Origin: Cardiocondyla obscurior
Taxonomy: Eukaryota; Arthropoda; Insecta; Hymenoptera; Formicidae
Assembly (NCBI RefSeq): GCF_019399895.1
Contig: NC_091882.1
Span: 3,224,001 to 3,288,000, forward strand
Length of the DNA: 64,000 nt
Direction: 5' to 3'
Shown here one piece after another: positions 1 through 12,123 of this stretch. How positions within the stretch are numbered: the stretch's first letter is position 1; every line of letters begins with the position of its first letter. The notes below the pieces were generated by a model. That model worked only from the letters and a program-made list of their open reading frames with translations, was not told where the DNA came from and made no database searches. The translations under genes were made by a program, and so were the position numbers.

Positions 1-3000
1 TCATTTGGCTCCTTCTGATTAAACCCGAGTCAGCACAATGTTTACGCTACCGGTGCACTCCTCCGCCCCTCCCACTTCCGGCGTTCTCCATTATTCGCGA
101 GATTACTCATTTTCCGAGCAATTTAACTCCTCAAAATTTACGTAAATGCGTTTGCGCGCGCGCGCTCGTTTGCAAAACTCCATTCTCGTGATACTCGCTG
201 TAATACTCGACTTAATACACAACGTACTGCTTTTGATCGCGACAACGGGCGACACATCGTACGGCTTATGAGAGAACTGTTCTCTTTCTCTCCCTCTCTC
301 CCCCCTTCTCTCGCTGGACTTTGTTTCTGACGTTATTTTGCTTCATCTGAGATTACTTATTTCGCGAAGGAAGGAAAATCTGCCCCGTTGAATAGATTCA
401 TCTCGTACGCCACGCTATTTGCACTTCTTTGCGAAATCGAGCGAAAGGCATTTTCCCGAATGAAGAAAATCACAATTCTCGACAGCAACTTTGAAAGGGA
501 GAGAGAGGGGAGAATTTTTATTTCGTGAAAAAAGACTACACAATTTGAAATTTCTTTTTTTTTTTTTCCTTTAAATAAATCGATACTCGAGAGTAGCTTT
601 CTTTGGATATTTTATTTTGTATATTTTTCTTTTTTTTTATTCATTATATTTAATATAATTATTTATGATAGAATCAATTGAATAATCAAGGGAAACCGAT
701 GTACCGGACAAATTTACTGATAAAACTTTGCCGAGTTGTAGTTTCTAAACTCTCTGCACGTAATCTCGTTGATTAAAAGAGGAAACTCGTCGTGTTTCCC
801 ATTGAGTGTAAATGTTTGTTATTACTGTCGATAATTGGACTACGATTGAGCTATTATGTTGCAAACAGTATTTGTGGAATAATTAGAATGTGCATGATAA
901 GCTAATGCATCTATAATACATGCATCTCTTTTTGATTCGAGATAAATCTCCACATGTAATTAGTAAAATTTAAATGTAATTTAAATGCGAATTGCGCTCT
1001 GCACGATTTTCACGTAGAAATAATATAGCAAATAGATAAATTATTTTAACATTTCTTTGCTTCATTCGAGCCAACAAAATGCACTTAATCTTATATATCG
1101 TTATATCATGAACAAATTAATACAGAGTACAATTTAAAATTGCGTTTATATTAAAATTATTAATTTAAGTTTAATGCTTTTTCTTTTAATTAGATAATTT
1201 TTTAATTAGACTTCTGCTCGCGGCAAGTTTGCAGTAAGAATTTTTGTTTTAAGCTAATTTCGAAATAAGTGATCGCGAGATTTTCACTCGAGGGAAAACT
1301 GTCCGCGAATGTGACGAATGAGATGTCGGAATTCACCGAGAAGTAAAGAATGATGTAATTGAAGACTAGGATCGTTGAAAAGATCGGCGAACCATCGTCG
1401 GTCTCGCCGATCTTATCGCCGTGTCGTCGTCGTCGTCGTAATTTTTTTATTCTCTGGCTGCATTGCGAATCAAGCATTAACTAATTCACGAACGACATCG
1501 TGTTTTCTGACGCCGACGTGGCCGATTTACGAGCGACGGGGGGAAAAAAGAAACTTAACGAAGGATATTCTCGATCCAAAATATTACAAGTTTTTATTTT
1601 TTTTTTTTTTTATCGCGATTAAAGCATTAACTAACTTGACGTAATTTTTTTTAATTTTGTTTTTTTTTTTTCGCATTTTCTTAATATTCATTATGAAGTG
1701 TTACCTGCGTAACACAGTAAATTTGATCGCACTTATACAGCAATTAAGAATTAATCTCTTTTATACCGATAACGACATTGTGGGGAAAGTGGGGAGCATA
1801 AAATTCTTACGCGCGAATGAGTTTCGAAATTAGTCATCGGGCGAAGTTTGCTCAGGGGAGAAAAATTTATCAATACGCGCGGAGATATATATTAATTTCG
1901 TCGGCGTACTTCCTCGAGCGGAATTTTATTCCGTTTCTTATCGATGCGCAGGCTGTTATTGGAAAGAATCCGGTGATTTATTACTCCATTCCTACTCGAA
2001 TCTACCAAGGGCCCGAAGTACGAAGGGGAAAACTAAGACAAGGAATTCTTTAGCAAAAGGGCTGTTTATCGGAAATGTTTTTACGGTCATCACCGGATTT
2101 ACTTTTCTCATATAAATTAAGACTTTGTGAAGTGAAGCTCTTTAAGGTCTTAAGTGTGCCGTTGAAGAAAATTCACTTTATACGTTTACTTGTAGACAGT
2201 AATTCGAGTCTGAAGTAGCTTCTGAAACGATTATTTGCCGACGAATTGTATTTAAAAACGTTTATTTTTACAAAGAGAGATTTTCTGAAAAGTTAAACAA
2301 GATTTTTTTTCTTCCGCCTTTCCCCGCGAAGCGTAAGAGCGGAGGGGGAGGGGGGGTAAAAAAAAAGTTTTGAATGGGAAACCAGCGTGTCAGAAAGGAA
2401 TCGAGAATATTTTTCCACTAACTGCCGTGACGCATGTCAGCTTGACGACTTCATCGTCGAGAAAGCCGTGCCGGAAGTCGTACACTCCAGCTTCACTACA
2501 CGATTTCCGCATAGCGTTAAGAATTGCATTTGCTGCCCCGTTTCCCTACGCCGATTCCCCAGCGGAAATCGGACCCGATAAAATGCGGAAACCCTTGAAA
2601 ATTTCATAACGTTTCATGCGTTTCGCAGCCGCATTCTTCGAGGACGAGCTTCTCTCTTTTTCGCAGCGCTCTTTCCCGAGATGTTTTGAAACGTCTCTGT
2701 TACTCGTGACACACTTAGAATTCTATGGCGTATTACATGTGAATGAATAATATTTCTTTTCATCTTAACGTTATATTTGATTTCCAACGAATATGTTATT
2801 AATTTAACATCTCGCAATAAGTTTCTTTTTTTTATTTAACTTTAGAAAAATATCCGAGATAAATATGATTTGTGAAAATTATTGGAAAACCGATTCGCTC
2901 GGGCGACCGCGATCGATTCGGCGTAAGAGATACGAAATGGTGACAGGGGTTAGGAGAGCAAAAGCTGCGAAAAACATTGAAGCGGGTCCTTGAATTCGAT

Positions 3001-3482
3001 GGCCCGAGAACGTTCGCGTGACAATGAGAAATGTTACGGCTAGTGCGCGTAACGTGTCCGGGCTATTCGCGAAAGCTCGTATCTTACGCGTAATAATATC
3101 TGTAGGAAAACATATATGTGTATTGAATAGAAAAATATGCGCGTAAACCATCGGTATATAACACGAACGGCACAAAGACCGCGATCATTTGTCAGCGATA
3201 TGTCGTCGGTGCGTTATGTTTTTAGCGATTGATTTATTTGGAACGCTCGCGTTCGCCGTACATTTGATGTTCTTTCGTAAAGTGTAATGCACACCTTAAG
3301 CCGAACAGTTTAAAGTATCTACTACGATCTTCGCGATGTTTCTTCCTCGTTTTTATTATAGCCACAAATTATTTATTTATCTGATACGTTTTTTAAGAAA
3401 TTAAAAGAAACCATGCGCGCGCTACGCACGCGCTTTTTTTTAGAAGATCCCAATTACGAAAAGAAAAAGTTATGCGACTTAC
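1..3482. other. Non-coding sequence with no gene recognised
   Basis: This is mixed AT-rich and CpG-containing sequence with T-rich tracts (about 550-570, 1598-1610, 1661-1672). It also carries a short CGT repeat (1423-1440) and a purine-rich, poly-G/poly-A patch (2340-2366). Open frames of 60-98 codons occur on both strands, but none has recognisable domains, good splice context or protein-like composition. If the minus-strand exon cluster to its right is real, this stretch is probably intron or downstream part of that gene. That is inference. Confidence 0.5.
1423..1440. repeat. CGT trinucleotide repeat
   Basis: A short run of about six CGT units. It lies inside a chance open frame and explains the arginine or valine runs that frame would encode. 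Probably a simple microsatellite. Confidence 0.8.
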
Positions 3483-3526
3483 CAATCTGCATGAGCATCA
3501 GCGGAGTTGTTGAATTCAGGCGGTGG
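3483..3526 (-). CDS. Candidate 44-nt mini-exon of an unidentified minus-strand gene
   Basis: Read on the minus strand, this segment is preceded by a TTATGTTACAG acceptor and followed by a GTAAGT donor (complement of 3477-3482). In the frame that begins at its first base it reads P-P-P-E-F-N-N-S-A-D-A-H-A-D plus two bases. The segment N-S-A-D-A-H resembles N-S-A-T-S-I of the mini-exon at 4247-4279 in the same frame, which suggests the two are duplicated exons. In another frame it contains two ATG codons, so it could instead carry a translation start. I do not recognise the protein. The splice signals are good; coding status is uncertain. Confidence 0.4.
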
Positions 3527-3639
3527 CTGTAACATAAAGAAAAATATTAATGTAGACATGAAATTCAGTTCATTAAATTAATAAAAAAAAAGGGCAAAAG
3601 TTTTTATTTAATATTTTATTTTAAAAAATGTATATTCAC

Positions 3640-3731
3640 CTAAGAGTTGCTCCGCCGATGCAAGATGCCCGGTCCGGGCCTGCTCATCCTCTCAGATGGG
3701 ACGTGTCGAGTCATCCTTCCGCGTAGGTCAC
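3640..3731 (-). pseudogene. Probable degenerate exon copy (minus strand), ending in a stop codon
   Basis: On the minus strand this stretch parallels the exon at 4389-4513. Both end with H-R-R-S-N followed by a splice donor. Here the last codon is TAG where the other copy has TTG, and the donor is the weaker GTGAAT instead of GTAAGG. In the aligned frame it reads M-T-R-H-V-P-S-E-R-M-S-R-P-G-P-G-I-L, then H-R-R-S-N-S and stop. No convincing polypyrimidine acceptor lies on its 5' side; instead it joins a 73-bp sequence repeated at 5245-5317. It could be a decayed duplicate, or an alternative first exon starting at the ATG. The 5' limit given is approximate. Confidence 0.35.
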
Positions 3732-3804
3732 TCGCGAACGCGCCCGATTAATTATTTACCGCGAAAATAAATTTTTTTGTTAAACACTATCGCACGATAG
3801 TCCA
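3732..3804. repeat. 73-bp direct repeat, copy 1
   Basis: This matches 5245-5317 over 73 bases with no gap and about ten mismatches by eye. It begins TCGCGAACGCGCCCGATTAA and ends GATAGTCCA. The two copies are in the same orientation, 1.5 kb apart. On the minus strand each copy lies just 5' of candidate exons, so it may be duplicated promoter or 5' UTR sequence. It could equally be a fragment of a dispersed repeat. Confidence 0.75.
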
Positions 3805-4246
3805 TGGCACTCCCGTTTTAAAATTAAAAATTTTTAATATAAAAGAAAGCGACCGACTACTTTTCGGATCTCGCGAGCGACCGACGAACCGGTTCGTCGT
3901 ATTTGTACAGTTTCGGCGGACGATACTTTTCTCCTTCAGATTTTTATCTAAGCAGAATTATTGTTTCGCTCAGATAAAAATCCAAAGAAGTGCTGAGCTG
4001 TAATAATATCAACGTAAATTCCATACAAATGTATGCAATTTACATTGATATGTAAAACTGGAGTTAAAACAAAATATATAAATTGATCAAAAATGTTTTT
4101 TATTCACTTATATTATTTTAAGTTGGTATTATTTTAGATAACCGACGCGGTGTATTAATTTTTTATTTTTTTATTTTTTTATAAAAATGTTCCCACCCGA
4201 AATATAATACTAATAAAGTTCTTTAAAAAAAAATCATGCAACTCAC

Positions 4247-4279
4247 GGGTATGCTGGTGGCGGAGTTTGGTAAGATGAT
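4247..4279 (-). CDS. Candidate 33-nt mini-exon of an unidentified minus-strand gene
   Basis: On the minus strand it is preceded by TTATTTGTTACAG and followed by a GTGAGT donor. Its length is an exact multiple of three (11 codons), so including or skipping it keeps the frame. In the frame continuous with the exon at 4389-4513 it reads I-I-L-P-N-S-A-T-S-I-P. Another frame gives S-S-Y-Q-T-P-P-P-A-Y-P. The frame-preserving length is typical of alternatively used micro-exons. The product is not recognised. Confidence 0.4.
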
Positions 4280-4388
4280 CTGTAACAAATAAATGAAAGA
4301 AATTAATTAGCAGAGATCTCAATAATTAAAAGAAAATAAATTAAATAAATTTTAAAAACGGGAAAAATAAAATAAAATTGATCCTTAC

Positions 4389-4513
4389 CAATGGGTTGCT
4401 CCGCCGATGCCCGATGCCTTTCCTAGGTCCTCCTCCTCCTCTCAGCACTCTGGTCAGTTCAACGGGGGTGTCTGGAAGGTGCTTCTTCGACGAAAGTCTT
4501 TTTCTGCTTATAT
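4389..4513 (-). CDS. Candidate 125-nt exon of an unidentified minus-strand gene
   Basis: On the minus strand a strong acceptor (TTTTTTCTGTTTCAG) precedes it and a GTAAGG donor follows it. Only one frame is open throughout: two leading bases and 41 codons, ending in phase 0, which fits the next mini-exon. The product is basic, starting I-S-R-K-R-L-S-S-K-K-H-L-P and containing a run of four glycines, then ending G-H-R-R-S-N-P-L. It has no ATG in that frame, so either an upstream coding exon exists or this is a spliced 5' UTR that happens to be open. I do not recognise the family. Confidence 0.45.
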
Positions 4514-4970
4514 CTGAAACAGAAAAAATTTTATCTGGTTAATAAGAATGCCGAAAATTAAATGCTGCGTTACAAATAAGTACAAGTATTTCGCACGAAG
4601 TATTCGCTTCACGGATATCCTACACGTACACGTTATCAAGTTCAGGTTGCATCAACAAATATATTATGTACAGCCGACCGGCCTGCACATACCTATGTTT
4701 CACGTGATAAGGCAAGAGATGTGTACGCCGCGCGCGTGACCGACCTCTACTCTAGGACACTACGCAACTAAAAAGATACATTGATGTAATTTTCCACGCT
4801 TCGTATTTCTGCACTACGAATAAATGTCTCTCGAATCTAACGCGAACTAGTCGATCGAGACCCTTTTCCCCCGAGCCCGACTGTACCTACTTGTCGACCA
4901 CGCTGTGCACGCTTCATTAACGGCGACGACACGCGAATTTCATGTACGCGTACACGAGGTTTTTACTTAC

Positions 4971-5230
4971 TTGTGTCGAAAAGACGTAGTCGCCGGTACG
5001 CACAATTAACTTAGAGAGATAATTGACGCCAGATTATGTTCCTCTGGCCAGCCGAATGTACGTAGATACTTGATACGTACGGAGCACGTGCTGCGTACGT
5101 ACGTTCCGTTCGAGCGTTCGAGAAGGACAGAGCGAGAGTGGGGGTAGTGGGGGAACGTAACTCGCGCGCGGCACGTATGCCGCTTCCTCCCCCGCACCCC
5201 ACCCACCCCGCTACCTACCCGTCTCTCTCT
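4971..5230 (-). other. Possible minus-strand first (5' UTR) exon
   Basis: On the minus strand a consensus donor (CGACACAA then GTAAGTAAAAACC) sits at the complement of 4963-4970. The sequence 5' of it is GC-rich and full of CpG, with C-rich tracts at 5187-5223. No in-frame ATG leads into the exon at 4389-4513, so this would be non-coding leader. The 5' limit is a guess. Chance donors of this quality do occur in AT-rich DNA, so support is moderate at best. Confidence 0.3.
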
Positions 5231-5244
5231 TTTGCACTGGATAT

Positions 5245-5317
5245 TCGCGAACGCGCCCGATTAATTATTTGTTGCGAGAATTAATTTTTTTATCTAACAC
5301 TTTCGCGCGATAGTCCA
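5245..5317. repeat. 73-bp direct repeat, copy 2
   Basis: Second copy of the repeat at 3732-3804, in the same orientation and with the same length. It lies immediately 5' (minus-strand sense) of the possible first exon. The matching copy lies immediately 5' of the degenerate exon copy, so a block containing this sequence plus exon sequence may have been duplicated together. Confidence 0.75.
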
Positions 5318-5334
5318 CGATGCTTCGACATTGA

Positions 5335-5367
5335 CTCTCGCTTGGCGTGAAGCAAGCCAAGCGAGAG
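5335..5367. repeat. Perfect inverted repeat with 12-bp arms
   Basis: The left arm CTCTCGCTTGGC (5335-5346) and right arm GCCAAGCGAGAG (5356-5367) are exact reverse complements around a 9-base loop. It sits 17 bp beyond the 73-bp repeat. It could form a hairpin in DNA or RNA, or be a dimeric protein site. No family is assigned. Confidence 0.85.
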
Positions 5368-8300
5368 AGAACTAATCAGCGTCGGTTTTACCAATTAACA
5401 GCTAATTTACGCGTTACAACAATTTTTTAAGATAAAAAATTCTCGATATTAATTCCCGAGCGAATTTCCAAACACGACGCCGTCGCGTTGCCATCGTTGG
5501 AAACCGTACGGGGTCCGTTTTGCAAGAATACTCCGTCCGGTTTCGCACGCGCGAGATATATCGCTGGAGTACGTATAAAGTTTCGCAGAATCCTGTACTC
5601 CTAATTGCGCCATTCTCATTCCGACGATACGGCACATTATTTAATCACCATTAACTAACGCGCGGGTACGATTGCAAGTTAAGTAAAGCAAGTAAAGCGA
5701 CGCTTATCCACGCGGAAATACGCGGCGTCTTTCCGTTGGAGGCGAGCTGCCGGTACAAATAAGCGAACGTAAAATATCGCGGTGATTTAAATTGCGCGCA
5801 CCGAGCTCGCGTTTTAGGCGGGCCGGGTATATCCCCGCAATCTCTGCATTATGATAATCTATCGCCCATACGGTTCCTCGATGCGCGCCTTCGGATCTAT
5901 CCGTCTCAATTTATAGCAGGGGTTATCGTCGGACACAAATCGGCGCGAGAATTCTGTCCGCGATTATTATGCCGCGCGATAGCTGCGGGTGAATACATTT
6001 GACTGCTCGGCGGGTGAATTTAATTCCGGTTTCGCTGGACCGAACGAAAATTCGCGTTGCGATATTTGCTTAATAATAATGAAATTTTTCCTCTGAAATT
6101 TTCCCCCAAACGTGGGGGATCGATGCGGATTAAAAATATATACTATTAAAAGGGCAATTGCTGCGGTTTCGCGCATCGGGAACAACGAGCGGAACGAGCC
6201 CGGATTAAAAGATCGGACGCGTTTGCGCAATTATTATTTGGTAATATGTCTTTTTTGTTTTTTTTTAGTGGTAAATATTTTTTAGTAATGTATACATTGA
6301 ATGTAATTTTGCGAAACGAGAACGAGTAAACCTCGGGAAATAGCAGTAGCGTGAAATCACGTTGAATTCTCGCCTCGTGTATATTAATCCGGCCGATTTT
6401 TTATATAGATCACACCCCTCCGTCCGTCGAATGCACCGGAATCGCCGTATTATGGTAATCGATTGCCCATTCGCTTTCGCGATACGCGGTCTTTACGTTC
6501 TTTTCGGGTCGTGGAAGCGTATTATGATCGAACGATGCCGTAATGCTGGCAAAAATTTCTATGGACCGTAGGCGGGTCTACATTCGATCGCGGGAGTTCC
6601 GTTGCGCCGTGTATGTACGTCGCCTCCTTTTTTCACGACGGCATAATGCACTCCCGTTTCCCGTTCGCGTTAATGCGATGCTAATGAAAAACACGACAGT
6701 TGTTTTACGTTATTACTCCGCCGTTCGGCGACAACGGCACGGACGAAAATAATTTGCAGTATTAATTATCCCGACTGATTTAAACGCGGGATATACTTTT
6801 TATTGGTGGGTATTTAACGCGATTATTTAACGAGGTGTTTTTAAACGTGGCGATAAAGGGCGCGATGAATGCGTTGGAAAAGAAAAAAAAATTCGCGAAG
6901 CCGCATTCTTTCGTTCTTACTCGCGTCAGAAGTTGGACGATTTGCTAGCGACATCATTGCGTAAGACGGGAATATATCTCGAGGATCTTTCTACATCTTT
7001 CTACATTTCGGATTTTCTGATTGAAATCTTAAATCGGTTTAAAGAACTTTGCCGGCAAACGTTGCCTCTCGTGATTGAAACCTATGAGAGCAGCGATCTT
7101 TTCCCATCCAACTCCGGTCGGTCAAATTATATTCAGATAATTTGACTCCCTTCAAATTCCACGTGCGGTTGCGTGCAGAAAGATTTCGAAGCGCGCACCT
7201 AAGACATCCCCGAGATACGAAGGAGCCGATCCTGTCGAAGGTGTTTCTTTGTCGACTTCGTAAGCGCTTCCGAAATCCTCGCGTGCAGTAGAACGGATTG
7301 GATCAACGATTGGAATTCTGAATCCAGTGAAATCAGCGAGGCGAAAACGTTCGATACGGCAAATTCGAGATCTCGGTCCGTGGGAGGCGCAGGAAGAAGA
7401 CAGAAGACGACCGTGGCTGAAGTGAGCGAAGAAGAAAAACAACGGACGTTTGCGTGTGGAACGAAATAACGAACGTTTACGAGAGAGGAAAAGACTCTAA
7501 CGCGCGTCGACTGTATTTCTCGCTCGATGCCATTTTCCTGCTACTTTTGCTTATCGTTAGTGTCGACGATTTTTCAACGGGTTTTTTTTTTCGCCGTGAA
7601 AATATGCGAAAATGAATACGTCAAAAAGAACGCGATATATGTATTTTCGCGTACTTCGTCGTATAACATTCCGATTCAATGAAACCCATGGAACATAGTT
7701 ATTCAGCGCGTAAATTTTGACTATCGCCGCGATATAGTTTTTCATTAACTTCACTTTGTCCCGTTTTGTTTCGATATTTTTTTTTTTTTAATATTACGTG
7801 TAAACAGAAATCAATTAACTTCAAAGCAAAATATTAATTCTGATATTACATTCGGGTTTCAATTTTTTTTTTCTCCGCAGCTAATTATACTACAACGTAT
7901 AACTGAAAATTACACGCGGCCGATTAAATATATTTTAAATATCTAGAGTATGTTATTAAAATTTTTTTTAGTAATTAAAATATTTACAGTCTACGAAATA
8001 ATAATAATTAAGCTGGCGTATAAATATCGCGGCACGAAGCGAGCCGAGCGCGCTAAGAAATCAAGACGCGTCGCGGAAAAAGCGTCAGAGAAGAATTTTT
8101 TTATTTGATATAAACGCGTATTTTTTTTTTTCAAGGTAGGATATGTTAATTATCGGGATTACAATGCAACGTTAATTCCGCTTTAGAACCGAGCTTCTGA
8201 CAACGCGAAGAATCTCAGGAATTTTCCGCACTTTAGTTTCCATATATTGTGTCGGACCGCGCGAGGAAAAGTTGCGTTTCGCAAACATCCTCGTTAGAGA

Positions 8301-11300
8301 GGAAATTCTCTGGCGGCGTTTCGTAACTTGTCAGTTGTGAGGGGCGAAACTTAGCAAGTCCGACGTATTCTTCGACCAAAGATGCCGCTACCTCGCCATT
8401 AACACGTACGTCGAAATTCTCATATAATGCATGGAGCATGAATAAACTGCGCGTTACGAAAGGAGTTTGCCGCCGACGCGACGGGCGCTTATCACTTCTG
8501 TCGTACCTGTCGAAATTCTCCAAGTTCCAGCTAACTCGAAGAAACTGTTTTAGGCGGAGGTAAAGTGAAACGGCGGCTTTACTCCTCGCCGTGGCGAGTT
8601 TTATTGCCGGACCTACGTGACTTCAAAATCCAGAAATAAACGATGGACGTACCGAGACGTCGAGTTTCCTCCCCCTCCCCCTTCTTATCAAAGTTACATC
8701 GACGACAATAACGGTCCCGTACGAAACTGGATTGATTAGAAAACTTTCTTTCTTTTTTTTTTTTAACATTTATAAATTAAAACAGAATATTACGAGACGA
8801 TAAAATAAAATTTTACAAGCTAATTAAACTTGAAGAAAATTCGACATTTAATACCTCTTATAATATTTGTAATTATTTTAATTATTGTGCGCGACAGTGC
8901 ACCTTTGTTTATTAACTATCGTACACTTGATACGCTTGCGTTTGTCGAATGTCTGACGAGCAAATTGGAGCATTGGCTAACTTAAACTTCCAAAATTCCG
9001 GAACACGAAAATTCTTCAAGTTTCAAGCGAGTAACGTGACGCAGTGATTTAGTTCGAGCGTTCGAGTGTTAGCTTAACTTAAGCTCGTAAAAGGCAGGGA
9101 CTAGGAAACTTCTCGTGCACTAGTAAAAGCGCACGTCGTATCTTTCGCGGGTCTTCATGGCACGGCGAAACATATGAATTTACTTCCCTCACTTCGCACA
9201 CGGGTGCTACACACGTACATATTTATGCATGTATACAAGCAGAATGCACGTTGCCCGGAACAGAATTGATAACGCTTGTCTTCGCAATCAGAAAGCCACC
9301 GACGTGCGCAATCATGTGCAGCTTCAAAGTGAACATTGTGAAGGTTCCACCAACTAGATCCACCACACCGTTGAATAGGCGAATAGATGCAATATGTGTG
9401 AGACGATTGAGATACAAAGATGAAAACAAAGGATATCGTCGCGTGATTGGACGCAGCCGCGAGCTTGTAATTAAAAATAGGTTTGTCGGAAAATATCGCA
9501 GGTTAAAAATACGTCGGTCCTCTACCTTTAATACAATTTTATATTCTATAACTATAAAAATAATTACTCTTTTGATTCGCGTTATAAAAAATAATAATCA
9601 GCCGTATTCGTAAATGCCTTTAATAAAAAGAATTTCGGTCTCGCGCGTGCACGTTGAAAATTGTTACGACGTGAAACGTGCTGCATTTATCGACGCCGCG
9701 CTCTTGATTTTCTTTCACGTTCGTTTGCCGAGGTAACAGCCGAGGTGCGAGTGTCTTCTCACATTTGCGCCCGCGTTTGCATGTTTCAAGCGCATCCGAC
9801 CTGGCGTGTACATATCGGACTACAAACTCGATGTCGTCTTGATCAGAGATCTCAAACACGAACGTATCGAGTCCGCAGTCATTTTCGGTTACCGAGCTGA
9901 TCAGCGGTGTCACGTCGTTTGGACGTGATAGGACGACGTTGGCGTGTGAACGTTATCGAAAGGCCAGACGGTAAATAAGTCGAGAAAAATCTCTCTGCAT
10001 TTTCGAAAATCTGCTATCATTCGAGTGAAATAAAAAAATAGAAAAAAAAAATTATATCGTATTATTAAAACTACCGCGTGGCAAATAAATGAATAGTACG
10101 TGCGCGATGATCAATTTCTAAATTTTTCTGCAACATTTCGAATGCAATATCGGGCCCGACGAGTCGCAACGTGCGCGACGCGTGCACACGTTTTTAGCGT
10201 CGCGCTGAAAGACAGAAACATTTCCATATTTCCTCGACGTATCGCGTCTGACATAGGCAATCACAAAGCCATATAACTACAAACGAGCCGTGGAAACGAG
10301 GTTACCGCGCCGAAGTCTATCGCGATAGAGCGGGGAATCGCGGCTCGGTTTCCAGGCTCGGGGTATCGCGAACTCGACGGCAAACAGCGGAGAGCATCGA
10401 CGTATGTGCATCTCGTTGCGGCGCGAATTCGATTCGTGCATACAAAGATGCATCCTCGCTCGGCGGAGTGTGCGGCCGCGATCGGGAGCTCGGGCTGCGC
10501 AAACTGCGCCGCCCAGCTTCTGATGAACGGTCAAGCAATGCACGCGATAATTAACTCCCTACAGTGGCGCGCATAACGAGCTACCTCGCACACGGCCACG
10601 TTAACGGATAAGTCGCCCTTTCGAGCTTTGGCGCCTATCCGCGCCTCCCTGTAATCGCCCTGTATTCCAGCTGCCGGCCCGCCGACGTTTCCTACCTAAG
10701 TTTTGGAAAGCGCTAATTACGAAAGGCGGACTTGCTCGTTAGCGCTCGGCCCGAAGTTCGCGGCGTAGCACCGCCGAGCAATTCGAAAACCGGAGTGATT
10801 ATAACGCAAATTGGCTCGTCAGAGTCTGAAGTAAGAAAGTTTTTCGTTCGCGCGCACGACGCACGACAGTCGCGGGAGGACGACATCCACCCGTTTGACC
10901 CGCTTAAATATTTAACAAGGATAAATTTGAATTTTAAAAGCAGATATTTTTGCTTATATTCTGTTGCACGGGAATTTATCGCGAAAAAGTCTACTTAATG
11001 TATTCGGCTTAATAACGGCCGCTTTAATTTGGTCGTTATCAGTGGGGGAGATGTATGTGCGGCCAATAAAAGAAAAAACGCTGACGGCGAAGAACGTTTG
11101 CACGCTTTAATCGCGCGATACGCTTATTAAGATGACGTACAATATTACGATGACTGCAAACTCTAATAATGAGGGTATTCACATGTTCAACTATATTTTA
11201 AACTATTAACAGTTATTCGGCCTCGCTTGTTTAAACGTTTTGAAAAGTGGAAGCCGTTTCGGGAGTTTTACAGCATTCTCTTTGCGCTTAATGTACCGAT

Positions 11301-12088
11301 CTCTTGTTTATGATAATCCCGCGATTACAATGGATGCGCTACGTCGAAACATATGAATATATATATATATATATATATAAATCGTTTCGAAAATGATGAA
11401 AAATTCGCGTGCTTATCGAAGCACCACCAGTTTTAGTGCATCGAGTCAAATCCGCTTATGTTCCTACGACGTTTTTATCGGAATTCGTTATATTAGTTTT
11501 GCCTCATTAATATGAACGTTGAATCAAATCGAAATTGTTTTATGCACTTCGAACACCGAGTTAGTAACTGTAATACTATTTAGAGTAAGCTCTTATCAAA
11601 TAAATATTACTTTGCGCGAGAAAATGGTAAAATCCGTTTTCATTTTAGTAATAAACGGAACAATAATAGTAAGTGCGATATTAAATTATTAATAACTTAA
11701 AAAAAAAATCATGAAAAAGTATAATCCCATAAATGCTCGATAAATTATCCGTGCACATAAATTCAAGCTTTATTTCGGTGGACGATCTTAATTGCTGTCA
11801 TATAATAGTCGATGAAATCGAGCAAGTTATTGTGCATTGTATATCTTATCTTTGTTCATCCCCCTATAATTTCATCCTCTTTTCTTAACGAATTTCGCTT
11901 GTCCTGAATCTGAGCTCGATTAATTAATTATTATTCCGATTCATAAATTGAATTACGAGACGCTTTATTGCCTGTCGACATTCAAGGGTGATTATTAGGG
12001 AAATCGCGTTATCCCCTTTTTTTTTTAACTGCCTGGTCACTCTGCTGCCCTTGTAGCTTTCTCATCCCCATTTCCAAATTGCAGCTTG
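5368..12088. other. Non-coding stretch with no gene recognised
   Basis: This is alternating CpG-rich and AT-rich sequence. Contents worth naming are a cluster of minus-strand open frames between 8233 and 9913, a GC-rich block around 10140-10900, and an AT dinucleotide run at 11357-11379. A TATA-like GTATAAATA occurs near 8021 but nothing downstream supports a gene. No splice-supported exon was found. Confidence 0.45.
11357..11379. repeat. AT dinucleotide microsatellite
   Basis: An uninterrupted AT run of about 11 to 12 units. Likely length-polymorphic between individuals. Confidence 0.9.
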
Positions 12089-12123
12089 CGAGCTTGCACG
12101 AAGATTATCGAGCTTGCACGAAG
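12089..12123. repeat. Short tandem duplication, 15 bp twice with 20-bp period
   Basis: CGAGCTTGCACGAAG occurs at 12089-12103 and again at 12109-12123, with ATTAT in between. It lies at the left border of the GC-rich block that precedes the candidate first exon. Confidence 0.85.

Noticed and set aside
8021..8029. TATA-box-like GTATAAATA
   Set aside because: No leader, start codon or splice donor with support follows on the + strand; AT-rich DNA yields such matches often.
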